The position numbers and the translations under genes were made by a program. Shown here one piece after another: positions 30,302-41,990 of a DNA stretch of 64,000 nt; position 1 is the first letter of the stretch, and each line of letters opens with the position of its first letter. Origin of the DNA: Blepharisma stoltei (taxonomy: Eukaryota > Ciliophora > Heterotrichea > Heterotrichida > Blepharismidae). The stretch spans positions 576,881-640,880 of the forward strand of contig CAJZBQ010000048.1 in the NCBI GenBank assembly GCA_914767885.1, in the 5' to 3' direction. The notes under the pieces were generated by a model. That model saw only the letters and a list, made by a program, of their open reading frames with translations. It did no database searches and was not told the origin of the DNA.

Positions 30302-32781
30302 CTAATCTTCTTTTTCTTCTGTAGCACCAATTTTACACTTCTTTTGAATATCAAAACATTGTATTGGCCCATAGTAATTGCTAGCTGCAATGAAGTTGCT
30401 ATCTTTACTTATTGCAAAACAAATTGCAATATCCTGATCTTGGAATGTTCTAACTAATTTCATATCTTGAAAAGAATACACATAAATAGAACTTCTACGT
30501 AAATTCCCAAAAATAAAATATTTATCATCATAAGAAATTTTTACGTCACAAACACCATAATGCACAACAAGTGAAAAAGCAAATTGATTTTCAATAAAGC
30601 TTCATACTTTTAATAAAAAACGATGATATAGAACTGCATATTTCCCATCCCTAGTCAATTTTAAGTCTGTTTTTAATGGTTCATGATGACTTTCCTCATC
30701 CTCAGACTCATCAGAGCTCTCATGTAAAGAAACTATATAATCTTCTTCTGCTTGTTTTTTTTCTTTATAAATTTGGTAAATTTTAATTTTTCCGTTTTCA
30801 TGTATGCAGGCTAAATATTCTTCTTGATTAACAGTCAGTATCTTTACAGCTTTGCATTCAATTCCCTCCAGAGTAGTTATAGGAACTCCTTTATTTAAGT
30901 TAAAAATTGTAATAGACCCATTTTTGTGTCCACAGTAGACTAAATTGTTTTGTTTTGAGATAGCAACAGCTGTTGCTGGATCCTTCAATTCTGATGAATT
31001 ATTATTATCAATATCATAAGTTCTTATAGTGCCTTCATCACAATTAGCAAATATGAATTGATTTCCTTGACTCCCCTCCCATCCTTTGATCGAACGATTG
31101 ACTGTAAAAATTCCTAAAAAATGGGGAATTAACCCCCATCCTTGATCGAACGATTTTCATATCATGCAAAATTTTATATATATAAAAAATATATTAGTTA
31201 TCAAAAGCTTGGGAAGATGTACATAATGAAGCTGTTTTCAAAGACTTTGAGACGACAGAAAGCTACGGAATCAGCCATCCGAAGTGCTTTCGTCATCAAC
31301 CTAGGCTTAAAAACCCAATAATCTAATAAAATAGAGATTCTTTAAAATTTTAAAAAAAAAATTAATTTAATGAGGAACAAATTAAAATTTATACAGTTTA
31401 AAGGTGTAGCTAATAAATCAAAATATTAAAAATTGGTATTTTTATGAAATTAATTCAATTTTTTGCTGTAAAAATAATTATTAAATACTCTTAACACTCT
31501 TATTTAAAAGTAAATAAAATATATATATATATTTATTTTATATATAATTTTTTTTTCCCAAAAAAATTTTTTTTAACCCCCTTCCTTGATCGAACGACGG
31601 CGAGTCGTTCGATCAAGGATGGGGGGGAGTGAGTAAATTCCAAAAACAAGTTACCCCCTTCCTTTGAATGTTTTATATGTCTGATACCCTGTCTTGCATT
31701 GATATCTCATATATCAATTGCTCCACCAATTGACCCAGTGACAATGTATTTACTATCATCAGTAATCTCAATTTGCAAAACATAACCTTCCCTTACAAAT
31801 AATACTGAGACATTTTTAATGTCTTGAATACTAAATCCCCCTCTTCCGTGCGCGAACAAAAAATTTTGTTCGCTCATGGAGGGGGGATAATTTTTTTTTT
31901 AAAAAATTTATAAATAAATTTATATTTCAATTTGCAAAAAATTGGAAAACAAATATTAATTTAATTGTAAAAATTTATGTTTTAAAATACAATTTTATTT
32001 CAAATTAAACAGAATTAGCTAGATTTCGTTATAATAACTATCACTTATGTGCCAAATTTTTTGTTCGCTGGCTTTTTGAGCAAAAAATAGGGATTTTCCC
32101 AATGGCTTTGTTCGCTCACGGAGTGGGAGTAAATATCATTAAATGGCCATCGAAAGAGCCTGCAACAAGAAATTCACCATTAGGAGAGCTCTTCATACAA
32201 TTGACTTCATATTTGTCGCCATCTAACATTTCAACTTCCTTTTCATTTCAGAAATTCCATTTTCTGATGAAGCCTTCTTCATAAGACCCAGAAAAAAGAC
32301 CATATCCAGCTGTCACTTCTAAGCAAAGTCATTTATTCTCCCCAATAAACACTCTTTCTTGTATATAGCTTTCTAAATTTCATATGATTATCGTTTTATC
32401 ATCTGATGCTGAAATTAGGAAATCTTTTTTAGGGCAAACTTGAAGGCAAACTACACATTTGCTGTGCCCTTTTAGCACAATTTCTGCTTTGGTTTCTAAA
32501 TTATATATTTTTATAATTCCATCAATTCTGCCTATGACGAGCTTATTTAAAAATGTAATCGCGTATTTAATGTCTGAGCCTTTGAAGACTGGATCATTTT
32601 CATTAAAATAGTCATGATCACTAAATTCTAAGTCACTTGAACCGTCAAATTCAAAGGACTCATAGTTAACTGTCAGCATCTTAATGCTTTTTTCAAGGTT
32701 GGCTAAAGGATCGATGGAGTATTTTTCAAGATTTGGATCTTCAATGTTTTCTTTAGTCAGTAATGGTTCAATAAGAGACAT
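30302..32781 (-). CDS. WD40-repeat protein interrupted by two asymmetric-hairpin elements
   Basis: ATG 32781. Removing 31835-32132 and 31071-31632 gives 540 codons ending at TAG 30302. At least seven WD40 blades are seen, for example CLQVCPKKDFLISASDDKTI then IIWNL, EITDDSKYIVTGSIGGAIDI then WDI, VAISKQNNLVYCGHKNGSIT, IAASNYYGPIQCFDI. Two of the blade Trp residues are TGA. An acidic Ser/Glu stretch (SLHESSDESEDEESHHE) lies between blades. Likely a scaffold; no partner inferable. The paralogue at 45486-46452 is truncated and broken. This is the only complete copy. Confidence 0.88.
31071..31632. mobile_element. TGA-flanked asymmetric-hairpin IES with paralogous empty site
   Basis: TGA at 31068-31070 and 31630-31632. 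The left end has two direct copies of a CATCCTTTGATCGAACGAT-type motif. The right end is a hairpin of CCTTGATCGAACGAC and its inverse. The WD40 paralogue at about 46250 reads TTTCCTTGAGTAAATTCC with no insertion, so both the boundary and the 3-bp TGA duplication are directly shown. Confidence 0.93.
31835..32132. mobile_element. TAA-flanked 298-bp asymmetric-hairpin IES
   Basis: TAA at 31832-31834 and 32130-32132. The left hairpin is of the GCGCGAACAAAA/TTTTGTTCGCTC type. The right end has an eroded direct pair ending TTTGTTCGCTCACGGAGTGG. Removal joins GHLMIF to SIQDIKN in frame. Confidence 0.88.
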
Positions 32782-33284
32782 TAAATTATTATAAGGACTG
32801 TCAAAAATGATAAAGAAAAGGATAATCTAATAGGTAAACTTTCATATTACCTATTATTTATATATAAGTATCATCTTTAATGTTTTTTTAATTTTCTTCC
32901 TGCCTATGAGGACTGAGATCTTTATTTTTAACTATCAACTTGAAATTTTGGTTATCTATTTCTTGTTTGTAAGAAGAAAATCTAGTAGCAAACCCAGAAG
33001 CAAACTTAGAAGCAAACTCAAACCGAGATGGAAACCTAGAAGGTAATGCATGAGGTAACCAGGAAGAAAATCTAGATGAAAAATCAAAGAAAGCCCAGGA
33101 GAAAACAAAGAAGAGATGCTTGGAAATTGGAAAACGAGAAGAAAAAGAACAATAAGGCTTTTCGGTAACTTGAACCACCAATTTAACCCTAGCCCTTAAT
33201 TTTCTCAAGTATCTCATAACTAGGATACTTATTAATAATTTAAAAAATTAATATTAAACGCATTACTTTTGTAGACAATCACTT

Positions 33285-34587
33285 ATGGTGCGCTTCTTGC
33301 AAGCCTGGGTTTTTGACAGCTAACTATGGTGGGTGCATTGAATCATCACAGCCGAATTGCGAGATAGCTCAAAGTAGTACCTCTTGCGCTCTATGCTTGT
33401 CTGGATACTATGCTGATGATCAGTACACCTGCATTTCTTGTGGAGTTAATCTTGTAGGCTGCGCCGCTTGCTCTGACTCATCTACCTGCCTAAAATGTTC
33501 ACCAGGGTATTGGCTTAATTCCTTATCATGCTCTCCATGCAGTTCGATTTCTAATTGCCAAGCTTGTGATAGTGGTACAATGTGCACTAAATGCAAGGCT
33601 ACTTATTTTCTTAATGAAAATAAAAGCTGTTCTTTTTCTACAATTGATAATTGTGATTTTGTGATGAGCAATGATCCTAGCACTTGTCAACAGTGCTCAG
33701 CAGGGTATTTCTGGGATACTACTAAATGCAAGGCCTGCAGTGTCCCATTAAGGAATTGTGACACTTGCTCAAGCTCAACGACTTGTTCGCTTTGCAAAAC
33801 AGGCTATTATTGAAATCTTAGTCAATGCTCTGCATGCAGAAATGCACTAAAGAATTGTCTAGAGTGCTCTTCAGACGGCACTTCATGCTCAAAATGCAAG
33901 AGTGGGTATTACCCTAATCATGAAAATAAATGCACTGGATCTGCACTCAATTCTTGTGCTAAAGTTTCTAATGATAGGACTTGTATAGCTTGCCCAAGCA
34001 ATAAAATTTTTGCCTGCACTAATGGCGGTGGTGCTTCACTTCCTAACTGCGCCGTTTCCTCTCCTGACAATTCAGCTTGTGTAAAATGCAAGCCTAATTA
34101 TCAAAACAAAGGAGGAATCTGTTATGAAAGTAATTTTTATTTAGTGTGCTCTGAAAATTGTTCTGATTGCTCATTAAAAAATATATGCACTATTTGTGAT
34201 TCAGGCTATTTCCTTTATGATAGCAACGGAAAAACAACCTGCATCTGTAACTTTTATTTAGCTTGTACTGACTCGTGCACAGACTGTGAGCCAAATCCAA
34301 ATTGTTTCTTGTGTGCTGACTTAGTTGTTCAAGATGAGAGCTGGTGTAGGATCGATCAAGTAGGCTACAAGATAAGTTTCAGCAATCCTTTTATCATTAT
34401 TGATTTTGCTCACTCGAGTTCGAAAATATTAACACTTGCTAGTTTAGAAGCTTTCACTATTAGCAATCAAAATATAGCTACGACCAATTGGTTTATCAGT
34501 TCAAGATCAGATACTCAGTTGCAGATTCAGACTGATAATGTGAGAGAAGCAGATCTTCCAATTAATCTTAAAATCTCATATCGTTAA
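33285..34587 (+). pseudogene. Cys-rich surface protein gene, copy A (5'-truncated)
   Basis: Homology to the family begins abruptly at about 33285 (CASCKPGFLTA) and runs to TAA 34587 in one frame with TGA at 33808 as Trp. It retains about twelve CxxC-type modules and the complete Cys-poor C-terminal domain (VGYKISFSNPFIIIDFAHSS, ISSRSDTQLQIQTDN). It lacks the signal peptide and the first half, so it is a fragment unless a start lies in unseen sequence. It has no lesion inside the retained part. Confidence 0.85.
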
Positions 34588-35002
34588 AACTTTTGATTAG
34601 TAAAATTAAAGCAAACCTCTCATTATAAGCATACAAAATCTGCTAAATTTTACGATAAGTATCCACTTTAAATTAGTGTATGAAATTGCAAATAGTGCAA
34701 TAATTTAGACATATAATCTTAAATATGAAATAATAAATGAAAATTAAAGCAGCATTTTAATTTTTCAATTCCTGCTCAATTGTTGTGCCTAAAACTTTAT
34801 TTTACAAAATACCTACTTTTTAGTTATTTTAAATAATAAAAATACATTTTAATTTAGTATTATTATTTTTTAAAAATAGTATCTATATTATATTTTAAAT
34901 ATTTTGGAATATCCTTGTTCTTTCATGTGCCAATTTTTTTATTTTTATAATTTCATAATACCATAAAGTTCTCTAAAGCAAAAGAAGATGAAAGCTATTA
35001 AA

Positions 35003-35878
35003 TTAAAATAAATTACATGTGGACTTATTATTCTTGAACTCAATCAGCTCTTTTCTGTCTAAATTAAATTTGTAGTAATGTCTTGTCTTTTTGCGGTTCT
35101 TATATTCAATACATCCAATATAGATTCCTCTTTCATTATATGCCCAAAACACATAAGAAGAGCAAAAGAAAATTATTGGGTTTCCTATTCTTTCTCAAAC
35201 GTACTTATCTCCAACTCTGCTATCTTTCTTTTCAGTCATGCAAACTCATAAGGAATTACTGAAAAAGAGTCAATATCAACTGAATAAAGCCAAATAGTTT
35301 TATTCCACACCCCAGAAATCAAAATATTCCTATTAAATGTTATCAAATTGCAATATCAATCAGGTTTTGGCATTGGTGCTAATTTAATTCATCGATTACT
35401 ATTTAAATCGAATCTGCAAGATAAATTTAAAAGCCCTTGACCATTAGACCCTCCAAAGCAATAGACGCTTTTGTTGAAGTATATAGCTGATGAATAGAAA
35501 CAAGGAGTTCCAGATGGTAATTTATGAGCTTTATATTTACTATCAAATATTAGTGTTGTCCCAAAAAGAGGATACATGCCAAAACAGAATAATTCAGAGT
35601 TTGGAAGTAGAGCAGTGCATGAAAATATGTCTAGGGCTTTGGAGTCTTCAATCTTTTCACCTCTTCTCTTTCACTTTTAGTGTCATAAATAAACAAATTA
35701 ACTTTATGCTCATCTCGCTCAAGAAGGTAAAGAGAAGCAGATTGATGGGAAGCTGCAGCATATTCTTGGCCAGTGCTATTTAGTCCTGAGGAGTAATAGA
35801 TACTTCGCTATGTTCGTTTGCATTATTTATAGCGATTTCAGAGAGACTTAATTGATAATTAAGCAAGCACTTTTTCAT
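35003..35878 (-). pseudogene. Kelch-like protein, copy 2 (broken)
   Basis: Very similar to copies 1 and 3, but about 61 bp are deleted near 35226 (region LKRKILINAEERLYLIECEG) and there are single-base indels near 35632 and 35792. The three lesions shift the frame. It follows Cys-rich copy A in the same arrangement as copy 3 follows copy D. Confidence 0.85.
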
Positions 35879-36217
35879 GTTTTTTGAGTTTAATTAAGCT
35901 CTTTTTCAACTAATCAAAAATCTTTTAGTTAGTTTAGCAAATGAGCCTCTCTTCAGATGATTTTAGCAACCTGAGCTTGACCAGACTTTTCCTCTCAAAT
36001 CTCTATCCATAGGAGAAGAGTATATAAAAATCTAAGCTATACTGCTGCTGATAAAGATTGTATAAAGATCTAAGCTACACTACTGCTCATAAAGAAATTT
36101 TCTAATGTTCTATTATAAATTTTAAAATTTTCTATTAATTCGATTAAGCTTAAATTTGTAAAACTTAAAGAATCTCTGGAATATGCTTTTTAAAAACTTA
36201 GCAAATAAATTATATTA

Positions 36218-37123
36218 TGCCTCCATATACTTGCGATGAAATTAATTAAGCATCTAATCATCAAAGTCTATGCAATATTTAATCGCAAATAATATAAGCT
36301 ATATTTTTTTTAGCTAGCCTTCTAGCCCTATTGCTATGGTAAAAAGGCGCATTATTAAATTTTCTAAAATTATTTGTATCTCTCGCGAGTAAATAGTCCT
36401 TCTTTCTATTATGGAAGTTCTTTAAAAAGGCAAAAATTCATCTAATTTCCTACCAAAATAAAAACTAATTATATTTGTATTTTTTGGTATTTCTAAGAAA
36501 GTTTTTCAAACCAATAAAGGCTTCATAATATTGCTTAAAACTCTTTAGAATTTTGGATTAATTACTTTTATTCGAAATCTATAGCTGGCTCTTAAATAGC
36601 AACAGTGAATATGTTAGAACTTAATTTCTTTATTAAAAGGGTTTTTATTCCAACAGATGAATTTTTTGTAAGTAATAAGATGCATGGTTTTTAAAGATAT
36701 TTTAATTCCAATAACGTTTTGACTTTAAAAAATTTTCCTTTAATTCTAAGAATTTTTCAAATAAAATTTATTTCGGTAATTAAGGCCAAAATTCACTAAA
36801 ATATGTCTTTGCAATCTATTGTAATAAAAATTATAATGGAGATTCTTTAGAAATTTTCGAAGAAATTGCTTAATGATTGGCAAAAATCAAGTTGTAGCAC
36901 TTATTTTAGGATTCTTTCAAGCTTAAAAGAATTTAAATTTTTAATATTCCAAAAAAAAATTTAAATTCATGGAGTTGCTAGGTTAACCTAATTGTGTTTC
37001 TTTGTAAGCATAATAGCAGAAACAATAAAAATTTTCATAATAAACCTCAAAAAAATTTAATTTATACAAAACTAATTGTATATATGTTGACATTTTTACT
37101 AATGCTTTTTGTTCCTAATAAAC
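36218..37123. repeat. Conserved 5' flank of Cys-rich gene B
   Basis: AT-rich block shared with the flanks of copies D, E and F. It includes ATGCCTCCATATA, GAATTTTGGATTAATTA, ATCTATAGCTGG and, just before the start codon, TTGTATATATGTTGAC. No ORF is conserved across copies. Conservation up to the start codon suggests promoter and upstream regulatory sequence duplicated with the gene. Confidence 0.75.
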
Positions 37124-40100
37124 ATGTTGGTTAGTTTTATCTATCTTCTCGTCCTTACCCTTTTAACCTCATCAACAAGAGAAATCAGCCCAGATATCAA
37201 AGCTAGCTCAAAAAGCACTAAAATTGACTCCAAACAGCTCCTGCAAGATCTTAACCTCCCTAATCAACTTTTTCAAGACGCCATGAATTCTCGAAAACTC
37301 AAAGAAAACGCAACCAGTGATACTTCAGGAAGCAGATATAAGAGACAACTATATAGCTGGTGCGTAGATGGCGAAGATCGCTGCCTAAAATGTGATGCGT
37401 CTAAGACCTACTGCAGCGTTTGCATAAATGCTGGTGATTTGCCTAACGTTTATGGTGGGTGCAGCGCTAGTAGTCCACCTTACTGCACTATTGTTGGCGA
37501 AAATAGTGATTGTGCTGTGTGCTCTGCTAATCACTATTTAGACTGTGCACCATGCAGTGATAAAATAACCATAAGGCCACCGGTTCTGAACTGATATTGA
37601 CCATCAATGTGATAACTTTTATTGGCTCGTAAGTTGCAGCTATCTTTCCAGCTCTCGGCAAACTCTAGATGGATAAAAGATTCAGCCTCTACTCCCCACT
37701 TGACAGCATTCCTAACTCCCCCCCCCCCTCCGTGAGCGAACAAAACCATTAGAAAAATCGCCATTTTTTGACCAAAAACCCACCCTCCGTGAGTGAACAA
37801 AAATTTTTTTAATAGAAAAAATTTTAATGGAAAAAAATTTTGATATATAAGTGATAATTAGTATAATGAAATCTAGAGCTAATTCTGTTTAATTTTAAAC
37901 AAATTGCGTTTTAAAACATAAATTTTGCAAATTAAATTAATATTTGCTTCCCAATTTTTGCAAATTAGGATTTTTTTAAATTTCGAAAAAAATATTTTTT
38001 TATAAAATTTATATATAAATTTTTTTTAAAAAAAAAAAATTAACCCCCCTCCGTGAGCGAACAAAATTTTTTTGTTCGCTCACGGAGGGGGGGGGGGGAG
38101 TAAGCTAAATTTGCTGTATCTTCATAAAAGCTTTCCTTATCGCAAGCAATCGCCATTTTTTGACTATGCAGTGATTTTTGGAACATTGTAAGGAATGCTA
38201 CAGTATTGATTATTGCGTTGAATGTGTAGACGGGTATTATGAGAACAGCAATAAATGCTCTTCCTGCAGTTCTAAATACTTAAACTGTAAAACTTGTAAC
38301 CCAACTGAATGCTCAAAGTGCAATAGCGGCTTTGCTCTTGATAGTGATAAGAAATGTGTCACATGGCCAACACCAAACTGCATTTATGTTGTGAATGGAA
38401 TCTGTAAAAAGTGTGAGGACGTGTATTACCCTAATTCCAATTCTTGTCTCTCATGTAGCGCCTTTCCAAATTGCAAAACATGTAATAGCTCCTACTGTTT
38501 GCAATGTTTGACTGGCTTCTTTCAGAATGGCTCTTCATCCTGTGCTTCATGCAGCAGCAAAATTGCGTATTGTTTAGTTTGTGATTGAGCTTCATTTTGC
38601 ACACAATGTGACTCAACACATTTTGTTACAGATATAGGCAAATGTGCTAATTCAGGACCTGATAATTGTAGGGTTGTTTATGACAGTGACTTGTCTAGGT
38701 GCAGTCAATGCTTAGAAGGCTACAATTGGGACCAGAACCAAAAAATCTGTAAAGCCTGCGGTGATATAATGTTGCATTGTGCTGACTTCTCAGCAAACAA
38801 GCAAATTTATTAGAAAAGCACTATTTCAGGGTAAACACTTTTTAAATAGTTTTTTTTAAAAAAATTATATAGCGCATCCACACTTTTAACCTCCTCTTGC
38901 CCCAATTCTCCAAACGAAATCCTCAAGATTATGTAGATTCCACTTTATGAGTTGGTTGGACTAGCATAAGCTGGTGAAACCAACCCCTAAGTCTAGAAAG
39001 ACATTGGGACAAGAGGAGGATAAAAGCGTGGATACGCTATAAATAATAATTATTTTAATAAAATATCAAGCTAGTTCTTTAAAATTTTAAATAGCTTGCA
39101 TTCTAAAAGATATATTTCACAAATTAATTTTCCTTTCCAATTCTATTTATAATATAAATTTAAAAAAAATAAAATTTATTAAGGGGAGTGAGTGTAAAGT
39201 AGGAAATATAGAGGATTTCAAATGTGAAAAATGTGATACAGGTTATATCAGTGTCTTTAAATTAGCTCGTATATTTATTTGCTATTGACTTATTTAGCCA
39301 AAATTTTGTATCATCATTTTGATTCAATTGCAAAACTTTTCACTTTAAGGTTACATTTTAGATCCTAATGAGGTTTGCATTAAATCTCCTTTAATAAATT
39401 GCAAGGGAGGCTTAGATGCTTACCATTGTAATAAATGCTTTAATTTTAACGCTGGGGTGTGTATTTCTGCTGGAAATCCAATTGCCAACTGTAAAATGGC
39501 AAGTGTTGATAGCTCTTATTGTGTAGACTGCGTTTTGGGTTATTCTCATACTGAAGAGGGTCTTTGCGAATGTAGTGCCAAAGACTGCACTACATGTAAT
39601 ACAGATGATGGAAGCATTTGTGATACGTGCATTGATAACCACTATGGAGACTGCGTAGCATGCAGCACGAAAATACCTAATTGCGACACTTGCATAGGCG
39701 GGATTTGTACAAAATGCAGTCCAGGGTATTATTTGTATAATTCTCAGTGTCATTTATGTACTGACTTTGACGTAAACTGCATTACTTGTATAGATAATGA
39801 CCATTTCTGTGATTCTTGCAAGCCTGGATTTTTGCCATCCTTCGAGGGTTTATGCGTGGAATCATCAAAACAAACTTGCAAGATTGAAGGCATGTATGGC
39901 GTATGCTTTAAATGCTTGTCTGGATACTATCTTAATAATCAGGGGACCTGCTCTTCTTGCGGAGCTATTAGTGTAGGCTGCAGCACTTGTTCTAAAACTG
40001 CCTGCCTGGAATGCTCATCAGGGTATTGGCTTAATTCCAATTCATGCCTTCCATGCACCTCGATTTCTAACTGTCAAACTTGTATAAATGCCACTGAGTG

Positions 40101-41100
40101 CACGAAATGTGAAGCTACGTATCTTCTTAATGAAAATAAAAAATGTACTTCTTCGACAATTAGGAATTGTGATGTTGTGATGAGCAATAATCCTAGCACT
40201 TGCCAGCAGTGCTCAACAGGGTATTTCTGGGATACTACTGAATGCAAAGTCTGCAGTGTCCCATTGCCGAATTGTGACACTTGTTCAAGCTCAACGACTT
40301 GTTCGCTCTGCAAAACAGGCTATTATCTAGATTCTAACCGATGCCTTGCATGTAGGAATGCACTAAATTATTGTCTAGAGTGCTCTTCAGACTGCAGCTC
40401 ATGCTTAAAATGTGATACCGGGTATTACCCTAATCATGCAAATAAATGCATTAGATCTGCTCTCAATTCCTGTGCTAAAGTTTCTGATGATGGGATGTGT
40501 ATAACTTGCCCAAGCGATAAGATATTTGCCTGCACCAATGGCGGTACTTCACTTCCCAATTGCGATATGTCCTCTTCTGATAGCTCAGTTTGTGTGAAAT
40601 GCAAGCCTTTCTATGAAAGCCAAGGAGGAACTTGCGTTAAAAGTAACTTTTATTTAGTATGTCCTCAAAATTGTTCTGATTGCTCATCAAAAAATATATG
40701 CACTATTTGTGATTCAGGCTACTTTCTTTATGATAGCAACGGAAAAACAACCTGTATCTGTAACTTTTATTTAGCTTGTGTTGACTCGTGCACAGACTGT
40801 GAGCCAAATCCAAATTGTTTCATATGTGCTAGCTTAGTCGTTCAAGATGGGAGCACTTGCAGAGTCGATTCAGTCGGGTACGAGATAAGTTTCAGCGATC
40901 CTTTTATCATTATTGATTTTGCTCACTCGAGTTCAAAAATATTAACACTTGCTAGTTTAGAAGCTTTCACTATTAGCAATCAAAATATAGCTACGACCAA
41001 TTGGTTTATCAGTTCAAGATCAGATAGTCAGTTGCAGATTCAGACTGATAATGTGAGAGAATCAGATCTTCCAATTAATCTTAAAATCTCACTTCGTTAA
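37124..41100 (+). CDS. Cys-rich surface/secreted protein, copy B
   Basis: ATG 37124. Removing 37563-38166, 38786-39191 and 39246-39353 gives 953 codons in one frame. Layout: signal peptide (MLVSFIYLLVLTLLTSS); polar linker with a KRQLYSW motif; about 700 residues of repeated CxxC modules (CSSKYLNCKTCNPTECSKC, CQQCSTGYFWDTTECKVC), resembling furin/EGF-like growth-factor receptor repeats; a Cys-poor C-terminal domain of about 80 residues ending ISLR. No C-terminal membrane helix seen. A single TGA Trp lies at 38587. Ciliate Cys-rich surface antigens have this general form; the role is inferred. One of two apparently complete members. Confidence 0.85.
37563..38166. other. IES in copy B at the shared TGCAGTGA site
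   Basis: Flanked by ATGCAGTGAT repeats. Using TA 37561-37562 and TA 38165-38166 keeps the frame (CSDMQWFLEHC), whereas collapsing the TGCAGTGA repeat would shift it. Homologous IESs lie at the same site in D and F, none in E. It contains the nested 37716-38103 element. Confidence 0.75.
37716..38103. mobile_element. 388-bp asymmetric-hairpin element nested in an IES
   Basis: TAA at 37713-37715 and 38101-38103. The direct pair is at the left, the hairpin of CTCCGTGAGCGAACAAAA at the right. Copies D and F read through the same site (CAGCACTTCTAAA), so they are empty sites. Reverse complement of 15699-16086 in organisation. Confidence 0.9.
38786..39191. mobile_element. TGA-flanked IES in copy B
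   Basis: TGA at 38783-38785 and 39189-39191. The right end is GGGGAG, the left end is the eroded CTTCTC. Copies D, E and F are uninterrupted here (TGTGCTGAGTGTGAAG). Removal gives HCAECKVGN. Confidence 0.88.
38870..39041. mobile_element. Nested TA-flanked inverted-repeat element
   Basis: The inverted termini TATAGCGCATCCACACTTTTA and TAAAAGCGTGGATACGCTATA enclose CTCCTCTTG / CAAGAGGAG. It sits inside the 38786-39191 IES. Confidence 0.75.
39246..39353. other. TA-bounded 108-bp IES in copy B
   Basis: Flanked by a GGTTA direct repeat. Removal gives CDTGYILDPNE, matching copies D, E and F, which lack it. Confidence 0.85.
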
Positions 41101-41329
41101 AACTTTTGATTAGTAAAATTAAAGCAAACCTCTCATTATAAGCATACAAAATCTGCTAAGTTTATGATAAGTATCCACTTAAATTAATATGAAATTGAAA
41201 TATATCAATAATTTAGATATATAGTCTTAAATACAACATAATAAATGAGAATTAAAACAGCATTTTAATTTTTCAATTCTATGCCCAATTATTATGCTAA
41301 AACTTTTTATTTTGCAAAATATAAGCTAA

Positions 41330-41870
41330 ATTCTTTTGACTAGCCTTCTATCCCATTGCTAGAATAAAAAGATGAATTATTAAAATTTTCCTAAAATTAT
41401 CTTTATCTCTCATGAGTGTCTATTCCTTCCTTCTATTATGGAAGTTCTTTGAAAAAGTCAAAAACTCTTCCAATCTTCTACCAAAATTAAAAACCTGATT
41501 ATATATCTGCCTTATTTAATATATCTAAGAAAATTTTTAAAAGCCAATAGATACTTCAAAATATTGCTTAAAACATCTTTAGAATTTTGGATTAATTAAT
41601 TTTAATTGAAATCTATAGCTGGCTCTTAAGTAGCATTGCTTAAAAGTGAATATATTAAAATTTAATTTTAGTTTATAGATTTTTTTTTGTAAGTGATAAA
41701 TTTTTTATAAGTAAAAGACGTATGAATTTTAAAGATATTTCAATTCCAAGTAATTTTTTGACTTCAAAAAATCAATTAATCCTAATACTTTTTGACTAAA
41801 TATTATTAATTGAGGCCAAAATTCATATATATAGTAAATTTCTATTGGCCATCAAGGTCATCTTAAAAAA
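41330..41870. repeat. Orphan copy of the Cys-rich gene 5' flank
   Basis: Same block as at 36218-37123 (GCCAATAG.TACTTCAAAATATT, TTTTGGATTAATTAATTTTA) but no gene follows. It abuts the channel pseudogene instead, marking a recombination junction. Confidence 0.65.
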
Positions 41871-41990
41871 CTGGTGTTTTGCTGTCTAGCTTAAATTGTA
41901 TAGCTTGAATTTGTATCTATAACTAATTATATCGATAGCATAAAAAGATTGTGGTAAAATCAATATTTTTCAATAAAATTAAATAAATAA

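Noticed and set aside
32888-33217. Minus-strand frame of 109 codons with repeated SRF/SKF triplets
   Set aside because: The DNA is a simple AAACCTAGAAG-like repeat; no domain, no paralogue and weak coding character.
38786-39191. Treating the gene interruptions as ordinary introns
   Set aside because: Sizes of 54-2770 bp, TA or TNA duplications and inverted ends do not fit 15-nt GT-AG introns, and paralogues lack them at DNA level.
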